Below, piece after piece: positions 9,368 through 17,617 of a stretch of 64,000 nucleotides of DNA; position 1 is the stretch's first letter, and each line of letters opens with the position of its first letter. Source of the stretch: Flavobacterium sp. AED (GTDB taxonomy: Bacteria > Bacteroidota > Bacteroidia > Flavobacteriales > Flavobacteriaceae). The notes below the pieces were generated by a model that saw only the letters and a program-made list of their open reading frames with translations, was not told the origin of the DNA and made no database searches. The stretch covers positions 62,001-126,000 of the forward strand of contig NZ_JSYM01000007.1 of NCBI RefSeq assembly GCF_000812945.1. Reading direction: 5' to 3'. The translations under genes and the position numbers were made by a program.

Positions 9368-9544
9368 ATGCACACACTGCAACAAATTCCTGAATTAAGG
9401 GAATGGATTATACGTTATGAAATAGAGAAACAAATCTTTAAAAATAAGATAGATTTGATTGAAAGACAACTTCTAGAATCACAGACAAATGGTTTCAATC
9501 ATAAAAACAAGCCATTCAATCCGCAGTATTTTAAACTACAATGA
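9368..9544 (+). CDS. Possible small ORF overlapping the relaxase start
   Basis: A 58-residue frame from ATG 9368 whose first 45 residues are protein-like and helical (QQIPELREWIIRYEIEKQ, then IDLIERQLLESQ). The last dozen residues are just the shifted frame of the relaxase start, which it overlaps by 56 bases. It could be the 3' remnant of an auxiliary mobilisation gene that once ended here. No homologue is recognised. Given the decay around it, it may not be functional. Confidence 0.35.
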   Translation: MHTLQQIPELREWIIRYEIEKQIFKNKIDLIERQLLESQTNGFNHKNKPFNPQYFKLQ

Positions 9545-10735
9545 GAACAAAGAGAAAGCTGGTATAGCGGAGTGTATACTACCCTGTTGATGTAGACAAG
9601 ATGAGTGATGCCATAAAACTAAATCGCTTTGTCAAGCGACTGGAATTAAACGAAAATGCAAAGCGTAATAGCATCTATATTTCCCTCAATTTTGACCCAT
9701 CAGAAAACCATTCGAAAGAAAAAATGATGGCTATTACCAATACCTATATGGAAAAAATCGGCTTCGGAAAACAACCCTATTTGGTGTATCAGCATTACGC
9801 CGCTGGACACCCACACCTGCACGTAGTCTCAATATATATATTGAGTCGGCAAACGAATTGACCTACACCATTTGGGCATAAGAAGATCAGAGCCCGCAAG
9901 AAAGGAAATTGAAGAATTATTTGGGCTAATGAAAGGATAAGGACGAAAAAATAAAGAGGAAATTAATTTACAGCCTATTTCAATGGGCAAAGTTTGCTAT
10001 GGAAGGATTAAATCTAAGAAAGCGTTAACCAATGTTTCAAATAAAGTGCCGAATGAATACAAGTATTCGAGTCTTGCAGAACTTAATGTGGTGCTAAAAC
10101 AGTGTAATGTTTTGGCTGACCGTGGCAGTGAAAATTCAAAAATATTTTTGGCAAAGGATTAATGTATCGAATATTAGACGAACAAGGTAAACCAATTGGT
10201 GTTCCAATCAAAGCGAGTGATTTTTACTTTAAGCCGACTTTGAAATTTTTAGAGAAAAAATTTATAGGCAATCAAATTAGAAGACCTCTTGACAAAACAC
10301 GAGTAAAAAATGCCATTGATACGGCACTGTTAAGAGAGCAAGCCATGCCAATAACCGAACTAGCAAGACGATTGGAAAAGAGAAGGCATTCATACTGTGT
10401 TTAGAAGAAGCACTGAAGGGCAGCTTTATGGCAAAACATATATTGACCATCTAACAAGAAATGTTTATAATGGTAGCAGCTTGGGAAAAGCATACAGTGC
10501 AAAATCGATTGAAGAACGTTGCGGACTAAAGGTTGCTGGTGAAGAAAAAAGAAATCAGATACATGAAAAACTCCCTTCCAAAGAATCATTGATTGATGAC
10601 CTTCAACTTCAAAAAGATACACTTACTATTCCTGATTTGGTGAAAGCATTGGATATACTTATGCAAGCTGAATATTCTCCCAACTATTTATCGAATCAAT
10701 TGAAAACAAAAGAAATAAGAAAAAGAGAAGAAGGC
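9489..10735 (+). pseudogene. Relaxase/mobilisation nuclease pseudogene (MobB/BmgA-like)
   Basis: A Bacteroidetes relaxase gene broken into at least five pieces. It begins at ATG 9489 (MVSIIKTSHSIRSILNYNENK). It shifts frame near 9578, resuming with YPVDVDKMSD at 9583, and runs through NSIYISLNFDPSE and the catalytic HPHLHVVS (HxH) near 9812-9835. It shifts again and hits a stop near 9940. It continues as KALTNVSNKV and LNVVLKQCNVLADRGSE, shifts before MYRILDEQG (10162), and shifts once more near 10385 before EERCG near 10520. The last relaxase-like residues, QLKTKEIRKREE, end near 10735 against an inverted Rhs fragment. It cannot encode an active enzyme. Confidence 0.85.
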
Positions 10736-10739
10736 TTTA

Positions 10740-10978
10740 ACAAACCAATCTGGTGGTGCTGCCATCATTCCATCAGGGTCAATAAAATAAACTGGATTAT
10801 TAAGAGCAAACGTATATGGATTAAATCTTCTTGATTTCTCCGCCAACGGGTCAATATTCATCCAACGCCACAAAGCAGGGTCATAATTACGTGCTCCATA
10901 GTTATACAACCCAAGCCCCAGATCGTCTTGCAGCTCTTTTCTGTTGTACTTATACTTATAGGGTTCTGTAAACCTTTT
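10740..10978 (-). pseudogene. Truncated orphan Rhs core/tip fragment
   Basis: On the minus strand the frame opens after a stop at 10979-10981. It reads YKYKYNRKELQDDLGLGLY and then YGARNYDPALWRWMNIDP, followed by PVYFIDPDGMMAAPPDWF. This is the end of the Rhs hyperconserved core and the first residues of a tip. It then breaks off near 10743 where relaxase-derived sequence begins. It has no start codon, and the toxin part is lost. The YKYKYN start matches the point where the other orphan tip (16.39 kb) joins, suggesting that tips are captured at this stretch. The DNA agrees well with the full Rhs gene around 21.2 kb. Confidence 0.85.
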
Positions 10979-11102
10979 CTATAGTAGACAACCCCTTTAT
11001 AAAAAATCTAAATTATAAGAAAGTCCGCTTACATTTTTCAATAATACGAAAGTAGATTTAGTTTAATTATTTTCCTAATAAAATAATCAGCTTATTTATC
11101 CC

Positions 11103-11130
11103 AAAAAAAAGCCCTCATTTCTGAGAGCTT
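11103..11130 (-). terminator. Rho-independent terminator after DUF4276 gene
   Basis: The stem 11110-11117 / 11122-11129 (AGCCCTCA with TGAGAGCT) has a four-base loop. Read on the minus strand it is followed by eight Ts (11103-11110). It lies about 80 bases past the stop of the minus-strand gene ending at 11210 and should end the ATPase/DUF4276 transcript. Confidence 0.7.
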
Positions 11131-11209
11131 ATATTTATTTTGGATTAATGATCTATAATGAAAAAGGTTTTTACCCTTAAAATCTTCAGGTTTTCAATGT
11201 AGTTTATGT

Positions 11210-11893
11210 TTACGCAAGTATTTTTAATATGAGCGTTTCAACCCATACTCTGAATCTTGGACACTTTTCCATCATAGCTTCAATGCCAACCATAATTGAA
11301 ATAGCATCTCCATCGATAACTTTTTCATACTTTTCACCTTGCTTGTCTAAAATTGCAATTATCCTTTTAGATGGTGCAGTAACAGGACTGTCATTAATAT
11401 CTTCCGGAGTTTCATACCTAAGAGCAATTTCTTTTAACTCTCTAAGCACTCTTGAATTATCATATTGAAATTCAAAACCTTCATTAGAAGAGAAAAGTAA
11501 TGCCTCAAATTCATGTAACTGAATATAAGGAATAAAATTTCTCGTATTAATTCCCTTAAGGGCTAAATCCTCTTTGAGTGCGTCCTCCAATATTACTACA
11601 CCAACCTTTGAATTCGGCTGGTCTATTTTTGCCTCTTTATATTTTGGATAACTATGTCCCTCCACAATACCATAATAGTCAAAGAATGTAGTAACAATTT
11701 TTTCTTTATCAGCAAGATGGTTTCTAAGCTCCGGAAGTAATTTCGAATATTTGACAATACCGCCCCCAGAATGCTTGATAGGTGTAATCTCAATATATAC
11801 ATTCTCAACTTTAGATTGTATGTATGGCACTAAGATCGAATAAAAGACTCTAACTTCCGTTTGTCCTTCAACTATAATGTGTACTCTTTTCAT
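11210..11893 (-). CDS. DUF4276 family TOPRIM-like protein (candidate defence nuclease)
   Basis: 227-residue protein of the DUF4276 type. VEGQTE at residues 8-13 is the TOPRIM acidic motif. FFDYYG at about 70-75 supplies a second acidic residue. LHEFEALLFS at about 125-134 is the family's hallmark. TOPRIM domains of this kind cut nucleic acid in OLD-like systems. The start lies one base after the stop of the upstream ATPase gene, so the two are translationally coupled. The pair resembles ATPase plus TOPRIM immunity systems (PARIS, AbiL and Gabija/OLD relatives) in layout. I cannot say which, if any, it belongs to. Confidence 0.8.
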   Translation of the reverse strand: MKRVHIIVEGQTEVRVFYSILVPYIQSKVENVYIEITPIKHSGGGIVKYSKLLPELRNHLADKEKIVTTFFDYYGIVEGHSYPKYKEAKIDQPNSKVGVVILEDALKEDLALKGINTRNFIPYIQLHEFEALLFSSNEGFEFQYDNSRVLRELKEIALRYETPEDINDSPVTAPSKRIIAILDKQGEKYEKVIDGDAISIMVGIEAMMEKCPRFRVWVETLILKILA

Positions 11894-11894
11894 C

Positions 11895-12989
11895 TTAATA
11901 TGGCTGTCCTTTAATTATGTTTTTCAGCCAAAGATCTCCCAATGTAAAATCGGACAACCAGCCTTCTAAATTTTCTTTTTCCAGTCTGTTAAAAACAGAT
12001 TGCCCGTCCACTCTGTCAACAGTAATTATATTGTCAGGTTCAAAATTCCCTACCAGATTCACTGACTGGGTTGATATAATAATTTGACTTTTTGCAGATG
12101 CTTTTTTTATTAATCCTGCAAGAGTATTTATTGCAACAGGATGTAAACCGAGTTCAGGTTCATCAATAATTATTACTTCTGGCATATTAGGTTGCATTAA
12201 AAGAGTAGCTAAGGCAATAAATCGCAAAGTTCCGTCAGAAAAATGTGATGCATTGAACAGAATATCAGGATGATTAATTTCAGTCCACTCTAAATTAATT
12301 CTACTCTCATTCAACCTATCAGGCTGTAATTGAAACCTTTCAAAGTATGGAGCAACAGATTTAACTATATATTCTATTCTTCTAAAATGTTTTTCATGTA
12401 CTTCCTGTAAAAAATATAAAAATGATGCCAAATTTCCTCCATCTTCTCTTAAGGCAATATTATCATTTAGATCAGCAGGCGTCCTAAGAGATGAAGAATC
12501 ACTCGTATCGTGAAAATGATATATTTTGAAACTAGATAAATATCTACTTATATAAGTAGACATACTGCCCTTAGTGGTTCTTAATTTACTTTCCTTAGAA
12601 TTTCTGCTAATATTTTTAGGAAACCAAGTATTAATATATGAAAATTGAGAACCTTTCTCACTATTAAAAGATCCTGTCTCATCTGCCAATATTAAACTGT
12701 TACTTTCTGTCGGCTGTAAAGTGAAGCTGTAAGCATTTATGTTATCAAATTCAAGTCTTCCTTTTATTTCATTAGTATTTTTACTTCCAAAATGCAAAAG
12801 AGTTTCTGCCCCCTTTCTTATTGAATAATTTTCAAGTCTCTCCTCATAAATATTATTTACCATCTTAAAAAAAGATATGAAATTTGATTTCCCTACCCCA
12901 TTCGAACCTATTAAAACATTAATAGGATCTAACGAAAAACTGGCTTCCTTTATGGATTTGTAACCGTCTATATGAATATAATTTATCAT
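11895..12989 (-). CDS. AAA (AAA_21/OLD-like) ATPase, partner of DUF4276 protein
   Basis: 364-residue ABC-type AAA ATPase. I chose ATG 12989 (MINYIHIDGYKSIKEASFSL) because the conserved fold starts exactly there. An open upstream extension to 13124 looks non-conserved. Walker A GSNGVGKS is at residues 28-35, the signature-like segment HFSDGTLR is in the middle, Walker B IIIDEPELGLHP is near 276, and STQS near 306 is the switch position. It probably senses a trigger and controls the TOPRIM protein encoded one base downstream. It is located between the Rhs fragment and a recombinase remnant, typical of an accessory defence insertion. Confidence 0.85.
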   Translation of the reverse strand: MINYIHIDGYKSIKEASFSLDPINVLIGSNGVGKSNFISFFKMVNNIYEERLENYSIRKGAETLLHFGSKNTNEIKGRLEFDNINAYSFTLQPTESNSLILADETGSFNSEKGSQFSYINTWFPKNISRNSKESKLRTTKGSMSTYISRYLSSFKIYHFHDTSDSSSLRTPADLNDNIALREDGGNLASFLYFLQEVHEKHFRRIEYIVKSVAPYFERFQLQPDRLNESRINLEWTEINHPDILFNASHFSDGTLRFIALATLLMQPNMPEVIIIDEPELGLHPVAINTLAGLIKKASAKSQIIISTQSVNLVGNFEPDNIITVDRVDGQSVFNRLEKENLEGWLSDFTLGDLWLKNIIKGQPY

Positions 12990-13156
12990 TTTTTTTCTGA
13001 TTATTATTCTAGTACTACTTTCTTTATCCTTAAATTGAATATAACAAAAATTAGACTTATTGGATTTTCGTACTAAAACAAATGGAATTTTAAGCGAATG
13101 TAGCTTAAAAGTGTTAATTTTCAAAAAAACTTAATAATACTTTAGCACTACTATAA

Positions 13157-13222
13157 TCACAAACTGGGAAAATAACGATTAATCATTTCCCGTTGCTGGG
13201 AACTATTCTGTATCCTGAATTT
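13157..13222 (-). pseudogene. 3' remnant of a tyrosine recombinase gene
   Basis: The minus-strand frame ending at TGA 13157-13159 reads SSQQREMINRYFPSL. It matches the last residues of the intact recombinase at 16743-17609 (SFQQRELINRYFPI), with matching DNA over about 35 bases. Upstream of this the similarity is lost. It is therefore the broken tail of a second recombinase copy, in the same orientation, about 3.6 kb from the first. It marks one edge of the segment carrying the orphan HExxH tip. Confidence 0.75.
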
Positions 13223-13234
13223 AATGAGATCAGT

Positions 13235-13675
13235 ATGGCTTCAGAAAATTATAGTAGATTGGTACTTCTAGTTGACCATATTAACGATTTAAGATTACTT
13301 GATAAAATTAAATTGAAAGAATTAGATCAGAAAAGGGTACAGCAACACTTTGAAAAAGTCAATTTAGAATTACAACAATCTTTTCAAAATATATTGGATT
13401 CATTAGTAATGTGGATGAATATGTTCCCATTCGATGAAACAACTTACATTAATAATGAAGAAGAGCAAGAGTATTTTAAAGCTATGATGAATATAAAAGA
13501 TAATATATTCCCAGAACCTAAAGGAGAGGAAGAGGATTATCAAGTTTTAATCAATTTAGAGATGATATCTAAATGGGTGGAAAGACTAAAAACATGTACC
13601 GAAAGCTGGGGGATTTTATTAATCTTATTGCATGGCAAGTATATTAATAAATATAAAAACATTTCCTTAAATTGA
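13235..13675 (+). CDS. Hypothetical acidic protein in the Rhs accessory region
   Basis: 146-residue protein from ATG 13235 (MASENYSRLVLLVDHIND). A possible upstream start at 13193 falls inside the recombinase remnant and is less likely. It has no signal peptide or membrane segment, is helix-rich and acidic in the middle (NNEEEQEYF, PKGEEEDY), and has a basic tail. It runs opposite to most local genes and converges with the membrane protein gene at 13731. I do not recognise a family. An immunity role is possible from context but not shown. Confidence 0.55.
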   Translation: MASENYSRLVLLVDHINDLRLLDKIKLKELDQKRVQQHFEKVNLELQQSFQNILDSLVMWMNMFPFDETTYINNEEEQEYFKAMMNIKDNIFPEPKGEEEDYQVLINLEMISKWVERLKTCTESWGILLILLHGKYINKYKNISLN

Positions 13676-13730
13676 TTATGAACTACATCAGAAATCATTA
13701 CAATGCCTTGATATTTGACATATTATCCAT

Positions 13731-14591
13731 TTAGTTAATAAAAGCTGGCTTTTTGGAATCAGCTATAGAATCTTTTACAAAAGCATCTCTAATCCTTTTA
13801 TTACCATTACATGCAGTATCATCGAATAATTCTTCGAATTTAAAAATTCTAATTTCACTTTGTGTTGGTTTTCCTCTCCAATCTTTTGAGAATTTATGAC
13901 ATTCAGCAAAAATATATTTATCATTGGCATATAGTATTTCAAACTCGTTTGTATCGTAAACTTTTTCAACCTTACAGATTAAATTGTCTACATTCTTCAA
14001 TTCACTTGGCATCATGAAAACATCATGAAATTTAACTAAAAGAAATATCAACATTGTAGCTTGTACAGTCATAAAGGCATACCAAGCATTTGAAATAATT
14101 GGCTTAAAATATTTTACGGATATAATTTGTATACAATGTGTTACAGATTCTTTTAAAAAGCCATATGCTAACAAGGAAATTATAATATTTATTGGAAGAT
14201 AAATAAGTAAATTAAAAATATTCTCAATATTATTGGCAATGAATATATTAAAATAAATTACTGCTATGCTACACGCAAAAAATAGCATTAGAAATAAGAT
14301 TGCGTGGTAAATATTACCTTCCTTTACATTTGATTCATCATCAACTTCATCACCCTTGTTATATTTTTCTAATACCCAGATTAAAAAAAGAAGGGAAAAA
14401 ACAAATATTAGTAGAAATAACAATATCAATAAACCATCGGGTATAATTTGGGTTACAGAAAAAAATCTTATAAAAGAAAATGATATTCTTGACAGCTCAA
14501 TTATTTGCCATAAACCGCCCAATATAGCTGGAAGAATAATAATTAAGCTTAAATATTTATTAACAATGTCTAATAATTTTTTTACATCCAT
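13731..14591 (-). CDS. Hypothetical five-TM membrane protein
   Basis: 286-residue protein with about five membrane segments (residues roughly 13-32, 52-73, 97-118, 126-145 and 168-187) and a soluble C-terminal domain of about 100 residues. An acidic cytoplasmic or periplasmic loop, KGDEVDDESNVKEG, sits near residue 80. No family is recognised. It lies downstream of a toxin tip and its lipoprotein immunity gene in an Rhs array, where membrane-bound immunity proteins are common. That role is only inferred. Confidence 0.6.
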   Translation of the reverse strand: MDVKKLLDIVNKYLSLIIILPAILGGLWQIIELSRISFSFIRFFSVTQIIPDGLLILLFLLIFVFSLLFLIWVLEKYNKGDEVDDESNVKEGNIYHAILFLMLFFACSIAVIYFNIFIANNIENIFNLLIYLPINIIISLLAYGFLKESVTHCIQIISVKYFKPIISNAWYAFMTVQATMLIFLLVKFHDVFMMPSELKNVDNLICKVEKVYDTNEFEILYANDKYIFAECHKFSKDWRGKPTQSEIRIFKFEELFDDTACNGNKRIRDAFVKDSIADSKKPAFIN

Positions 14592-14817
14592 TTTTTCATA
14601 AAACTATACCTGTTCAACTTTATAATCTTTGTCAACAAATCTAATAAAAATACCTAAACCAGATTATTCATCTGATATTAGGTTTTACTTTAACTCAACT
14701 AGATTTATACTTTATTGGTTCGTTGCTGAATTTTGAAACACTTTTATTATAATAAAACCATGTCTTTATGGTTTTCATATCCCATCTGATACATTACCAA
14801 ATAAGTTTGATGTAATA

Positions 14818-14849
14818 AAAAAACCACTTCGATTTGAAATGGTTTTTTT
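14818..14849. terminator. Bidirectional terminator
   Basis: The stem 14821-14830 / 14836-14845 (AAACCACTTC with GAAATGGTTT) is flanked by A-runs on one side and T-runs on the other. It lies just past the stop of the minus-strand lipoprotein gene ending at 14862 and would end its transcript. The rest of 14592-14817 is AT-rich, and I see nothing else in it. Confidence 0.65.
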
Positions 14850-14861
14850 GTTGTTTTCTAT

Positions 14862-15509
14862 TTACAAACTAATCTTATTATTAGGTTTCCTATAATATTT
14901 TGGAAACAATTTAGCAACAGTATATCTAGCAAAAAATGTAGTGTCATTTATAAGCTGATTTGTAACTTCTTTTATTTTTAAAGATTTAATATTCGTAGAA
15001 TCGCAAAGTATATATCTATCAGTATTAAAATTGTAATAACATATAAAACCCGTACCTTCTAAATAATAACTATCAAAAGAAGTTTCCGAATTACTCATTT
15101 CCGAATAATGAAAAACCTTATATTGTCTTTCTTTTCCTATGTATGTTTTTGTATTTATCAATATAACTTCTTTATTCGAAAAAGGCATATAATAAGAGCC
15201 TTCCTTGATTTTTATAGCTAATGTGTCTAAAGAATGCGTGAGCTTTTTTTTTCCTAAAAAGTATCTATAAATACCTTTGCTATCAAACTCTTTTTGATTA
15301 AAATTAAACACGGACTTATTATTAACAAAAACATTTATAGAGTCATATGCTTTTAATTTTGTAGATATTAAAACATAAGCATTATTCTTAATATTACTGT
15401 TTTTGCTGTTGTAAAGATTAAAATAAAATGTTTCTACATTTTTTGTTTTAAGATTATCACAACTAAACATAAAAAGAACAATTGTAAAAATTGATAAAAT
15501 CCTTTTCAT
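14862..15509 (-). CDS. Lipoprotein, putative immunity protein for orphan HExxH tip
   Basis: 215-residue lipoprotein with a type II signal peptide and lipobox (IVLFMFSC, Cys at residue 17). It lies 10 bases downstream of the orphan Rhs tip with a metalloprotease-like domain, the usual place for an immunity gene. An envelope location fits protection against a toxin acting in the periplasm. No named family is recognised, and the mature part is mixed alpha/beta by eye. The immunity function is inferred from position and location signal. Confidence 0.65.
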   Translation of the reverse strand: MKRILSIFTIVLFMFSCDNLKTKNVETFYFNLYNSKNSNIKNNAYVLISTKLKAYDSINVFVNNKSVFNFNQKEFDSKGIYRYFLGKKKLTHSLDTLAIKIKEGSYYMPFSNKEVILINTKTYIGKERQYKVFHYSEMSNSETSFDSYYLEGTGFICYYNFNTDRYILCDSTNIKSLKIKEVTNQLINDTTFFARYTVAKLFPKYYRKPNNKISL

Positions 15510-15519
15510 TTTTTTTCTT

Positions 15520-16386
15520 TTAATTTTTTCCTCCGTTATAATTCCACATCATTTGGTTAAGTTGCCCTGTAGTATAAAATCGACCAAAAGTTGAATTTGC
15601 TTCTTGAATACCTTTAGAAGCATCAGTCGGCCAACTTGTATTGTTACCATTATTGTATAAAACTTGACTATGTTGCCAATGAGATTTATATCCACTAGGC
15701 TTGTAAAGTATATTACTATTATCAAATTTTCTATTATCCATAAAGTCTTTAGCAGATAAATCAGCGTGCAGTAATGTTTCGTGAAATGCCGTTATTGTTC
15801 TACTAAATATCCATCTAGACATATTATTTGCAGAAGTTACTGCATTAGGACTTCGATAATCATAAACTTTATTGTCTTGAGCATCGACTCTTTCAAATGT
15901 ATTCAGAGCAACAGTTATAGTGTTTTTACCATCATCAGATGTTTCTCCATTAGCTGGAGTACCATTTTCATCATCTTCGCGCATTGTGGTAAATTCTAGA
16001 TTCAACCCAGCTTTATCGTATTTCCCATCTTTATCGAAAGTTTGTCCAAAAACAGTTTGTCCTTTACTTGCAAATTGAGATAAAAATTTTCTTCCAGCTT
16101 TTGTTCCTGCAAAAAGGGTCATTGTTTTATTAAGAGCCCAATTTTGTGTAATAGATCTATCAATACTGATTGAATCTCCTTTTATATCAATAAACCTGAT
16201 AGGATTGTTAACACAATATTGATACGGATTAACATCATAGTACTTCTCACTAAATCTATCCATATTAAAAAATCTGCCCAAAGCTGAATCGTAATTTCTC
16301 ATACCGTAATCATAGACATTAAGCCCCAGCTCGTCCTGCAGCTCCTTCCCGTTGTACTTATACTTATAGGCTTTTACAAAATTTTG
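15520..16386 (-). CDS. Orphan Rhs tip with HExxH metalloprotease-like toxin domain
   Basis: The open frame starts after a stop at 16387-16389 and has no clear initiation signal. The first possible ATG is 16302. It begins with the Rhs core end (YKYKYNGKELQDELGLN) and continues VYDYGMRNYDSALGRF and PIRFIDIKGD. It then carries about 215 residues of unique C-terminal domain. Counted from ATG 16302, HETLLH at 174-179 is a zincin-type HExxH, and HWQH at 208-211 may add a metal ligand. Detached tips like this act as silent reservoirs that can replace the tip of the complete Rhs gene. Its own expression is uncertain. The partner lipoprotein gene follows 10 bases downstream. Confidence 0.75.
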   Translation of the reverse strand, partial: QNFVKAYKYKYNGKELQDELGLNVYDYGMRNYDSALGRFFNMDRFSEKYYDVNPYQYCVNNPIRFIDIKGDSISIDRSITQNWALNKTMTLFAGTKAGRKFLSQFASKGQTVFGQTFDKDGKYDKAGLNLEFTTMREDDENGTPANGETSDDGKNTITVALNTFERVDAQDNKVYDYRSPNAVTSANNMSRWIFSRTITAFHETLLHADLSAKDFMDNRKFDNSNILYKPSGYKSHWQHSQVLYNNGNNTSWPTDASKGIQEANSTFGRFYTTGQLNQMMWNYNGGKN

Positions 16387-16487
16387 CTAATCCTAATTTG
16401 CATGATTGCCAATGATTCTATAATTCAAAGAACTTTCTTCGTTACTAAAATAGAGGTAATCTTGTAATAATCCTAACGAATAGAAAA

Positions 16488-16516
16488 CAAAAAAACCTAT
16501 CAAATTAATGATAGGT
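16488..16516 (-). terminator. Terminator of the recombinase operon
   Basis: The perfect stem ACCTATCA / TGATAGGT (16495-16502 and 16509-16516) has a six-base loop. On the minus strand it is followed by a run of seven Ts. It lies about 50 bases past the stop of the small basic gene at 16565, the last gene of the Rep-recombinase operon. Confidence 0.7.
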
Positions 16517-16564
16517 TCATGATGCTAACGTTTTAAAAGTCCTTCGATTCAAATAGTCGAAATT

Positions 16565-16696
16565 TTACTTTTTAGTAGAACTTTTAGAAGGTTTCAAAGA
16601 GGGTGTATTCCCAGGTGTACTTTTGTTGTCACGCTGACGTTGGTCAGGTTTTCCTGTTGAATCTGCTATTCTTTTTGGTCCTGTTTTAAGTGCCAT
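16565..16696 (-). CDS. Small basic disordered protein (43 aa)
   Basis: 43-residue frame from ATG 16694-16696 (MALKTGPKRIADSTGKPDQR) to TAA 16565-16567. It is Lys/Arg/Ser/Thr/Pro-rich with no predicted fold. It lies 46 bases after the recombinase stop and 49 bases before a strong terminator, so it is transcribed with the recombinases. It could be a small DNA-binding accessory protein. I do not recognise a family, and coding is supported only by position, frame and composition. Confidence 0.5.
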   Translation of the reverse strand: MALKTGPKRIADSTGKPDQRQRDNKSTPGNTPSLKPSKSSTKK

Positions 16697-16742
16697 AATT
16701 CAAATTTTTTGGTTAATTACATATCTCAAATATAGTGAATTT

Positions 16743-17609
16743 TCAAATAGGAAAATAACGATTTATCAACTCCCGTTGTTGAAAACTATCCACTTTGAAA
16801 TATTTCTCAGTAGTCCCAGGCCATTTGTGTCCTGCTAGTTTCTGAACCTGCTCCAAAGGGATTTTCTTTTCGTTGAGCCAATTGCAAATAACACTCATGC
16901 GGATGGTTCTTGGGTTGAGGTTTCTATCTGGAAACAATGATTTCAATGGCTCAATAATTGCGTGGATTCCATCAACTGACATGGGTGTTCCTAGTTTACT
17001 CAGTAGCAATTTATCCGTATCGCATCGTAGTAATTCAGGTCTTACATCGTTTATATACTTAGAGAAAACTATCATTTGTTTATTGAGTAACTCTAAGGTT
17101 CTGCGGTTCTGGTTAGTTGAAGCTTTGATGTAAATAGTTCCTGCATCCAAATCGATATCTTTGACTTTCAGTTCTGCAAGTTCCTCGCTGGTTAATCCTT
17201 GATAGATGAGTAATGATAGTAACACGCTGTTTCTAGAATCTAAGTACTGATAGCGGTTTTCACGGGTCAATATCAGTTTCAGTTCTTCACTGCTAAACAA
17301 ATCCTGCACCTGCACACTTTGATTTTGTTTGTTTTTAATGGTTAGCTGTTTACAGGGGTGTTCGTTTCTAAGTCCTACCATCACTAAAAAATCATAATAT
17401 TTCTTGATTGCTGATAGGATTCTGACTCTGCACTGGATGTTGCTGTTTTTTCGACTGACCTCTTCCATGTAGCTCACAATATTTTGAAACGTGTATCGCT
17501 TAGCTTTGGGATCGGTCACCAAAAAATGATTGATAGTGTAGAGATAACTTTCTGCTGTTTTGTTGGAGAGGTTTTCTTTGAGATATAATTCTAAGGATAA
17601 TTTTGTCAT
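16743..17609 (-). CDS. Tyrosine recombinase family protein with degenerate active site
   Basis: 288-residue phage-integrase-family protein with an N-terminal SAM-like core-binding domain (about 1-95) and a C-terminal catalytic fold. The first catalytic Arg (usually in GLRxSEL) is replaced: the local sequence is QGLTSEEL, Thr at 140. The HxxR motif reads RTIR (234-237), so its His is also missing. The later GH (His 261) and the Tyr in TTEKYF (270) remain. It is probably catalytically impaired and may act as a partner of the complete recombinase encoded 8 bases upstream. There is no frameshift; the change looks selected or tolerated, not random decay. Confidence 0.85.
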   Translation of the reverse strand: MTKLSLELYLKENLSNKTAESYLYTINHFLVTDPKAKRYTFQNIVSYMEEVSRKNSNIQCRVRILSAIKKYYDFLVMVGLRNEHPCKQLTIKNKQNQSVQVQDLFSSEELKLILTRENRYQYLDSRNSVLLSLLIYQGLTSEELAELKVKDIDLDAGTIYIKASTNQNRRTLELLNKQMIVFSKYINDVRPELLRCDTDKLLLSKLGTPMSVDGIHAIIEPLKSLFPDRNLNPRTIRMSVICNWLNEKKIPLEQVQKLAGHKWPGTTEKYFKVDSFQQRELINRYFPI

Positions 17610-17617
17610 AGATACTT

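Noticed and set aside
9244..9393. A 49-codon plus-strand frame starting MSITHVENRTRAKQ
   Set aside because: Ends in Tyr/Phe- and Cys-rich nonsense-like sequence and overlaps the small frame at 9368. More likely debris of the decayed mobilisation region.
12990..13124. N-terminal extension of the AAA ATPase
   Set aside because: Open frame, but the OLD-like domain starts exactly at the internal ATG 12989 and the extra 45 residues are not domain-like.
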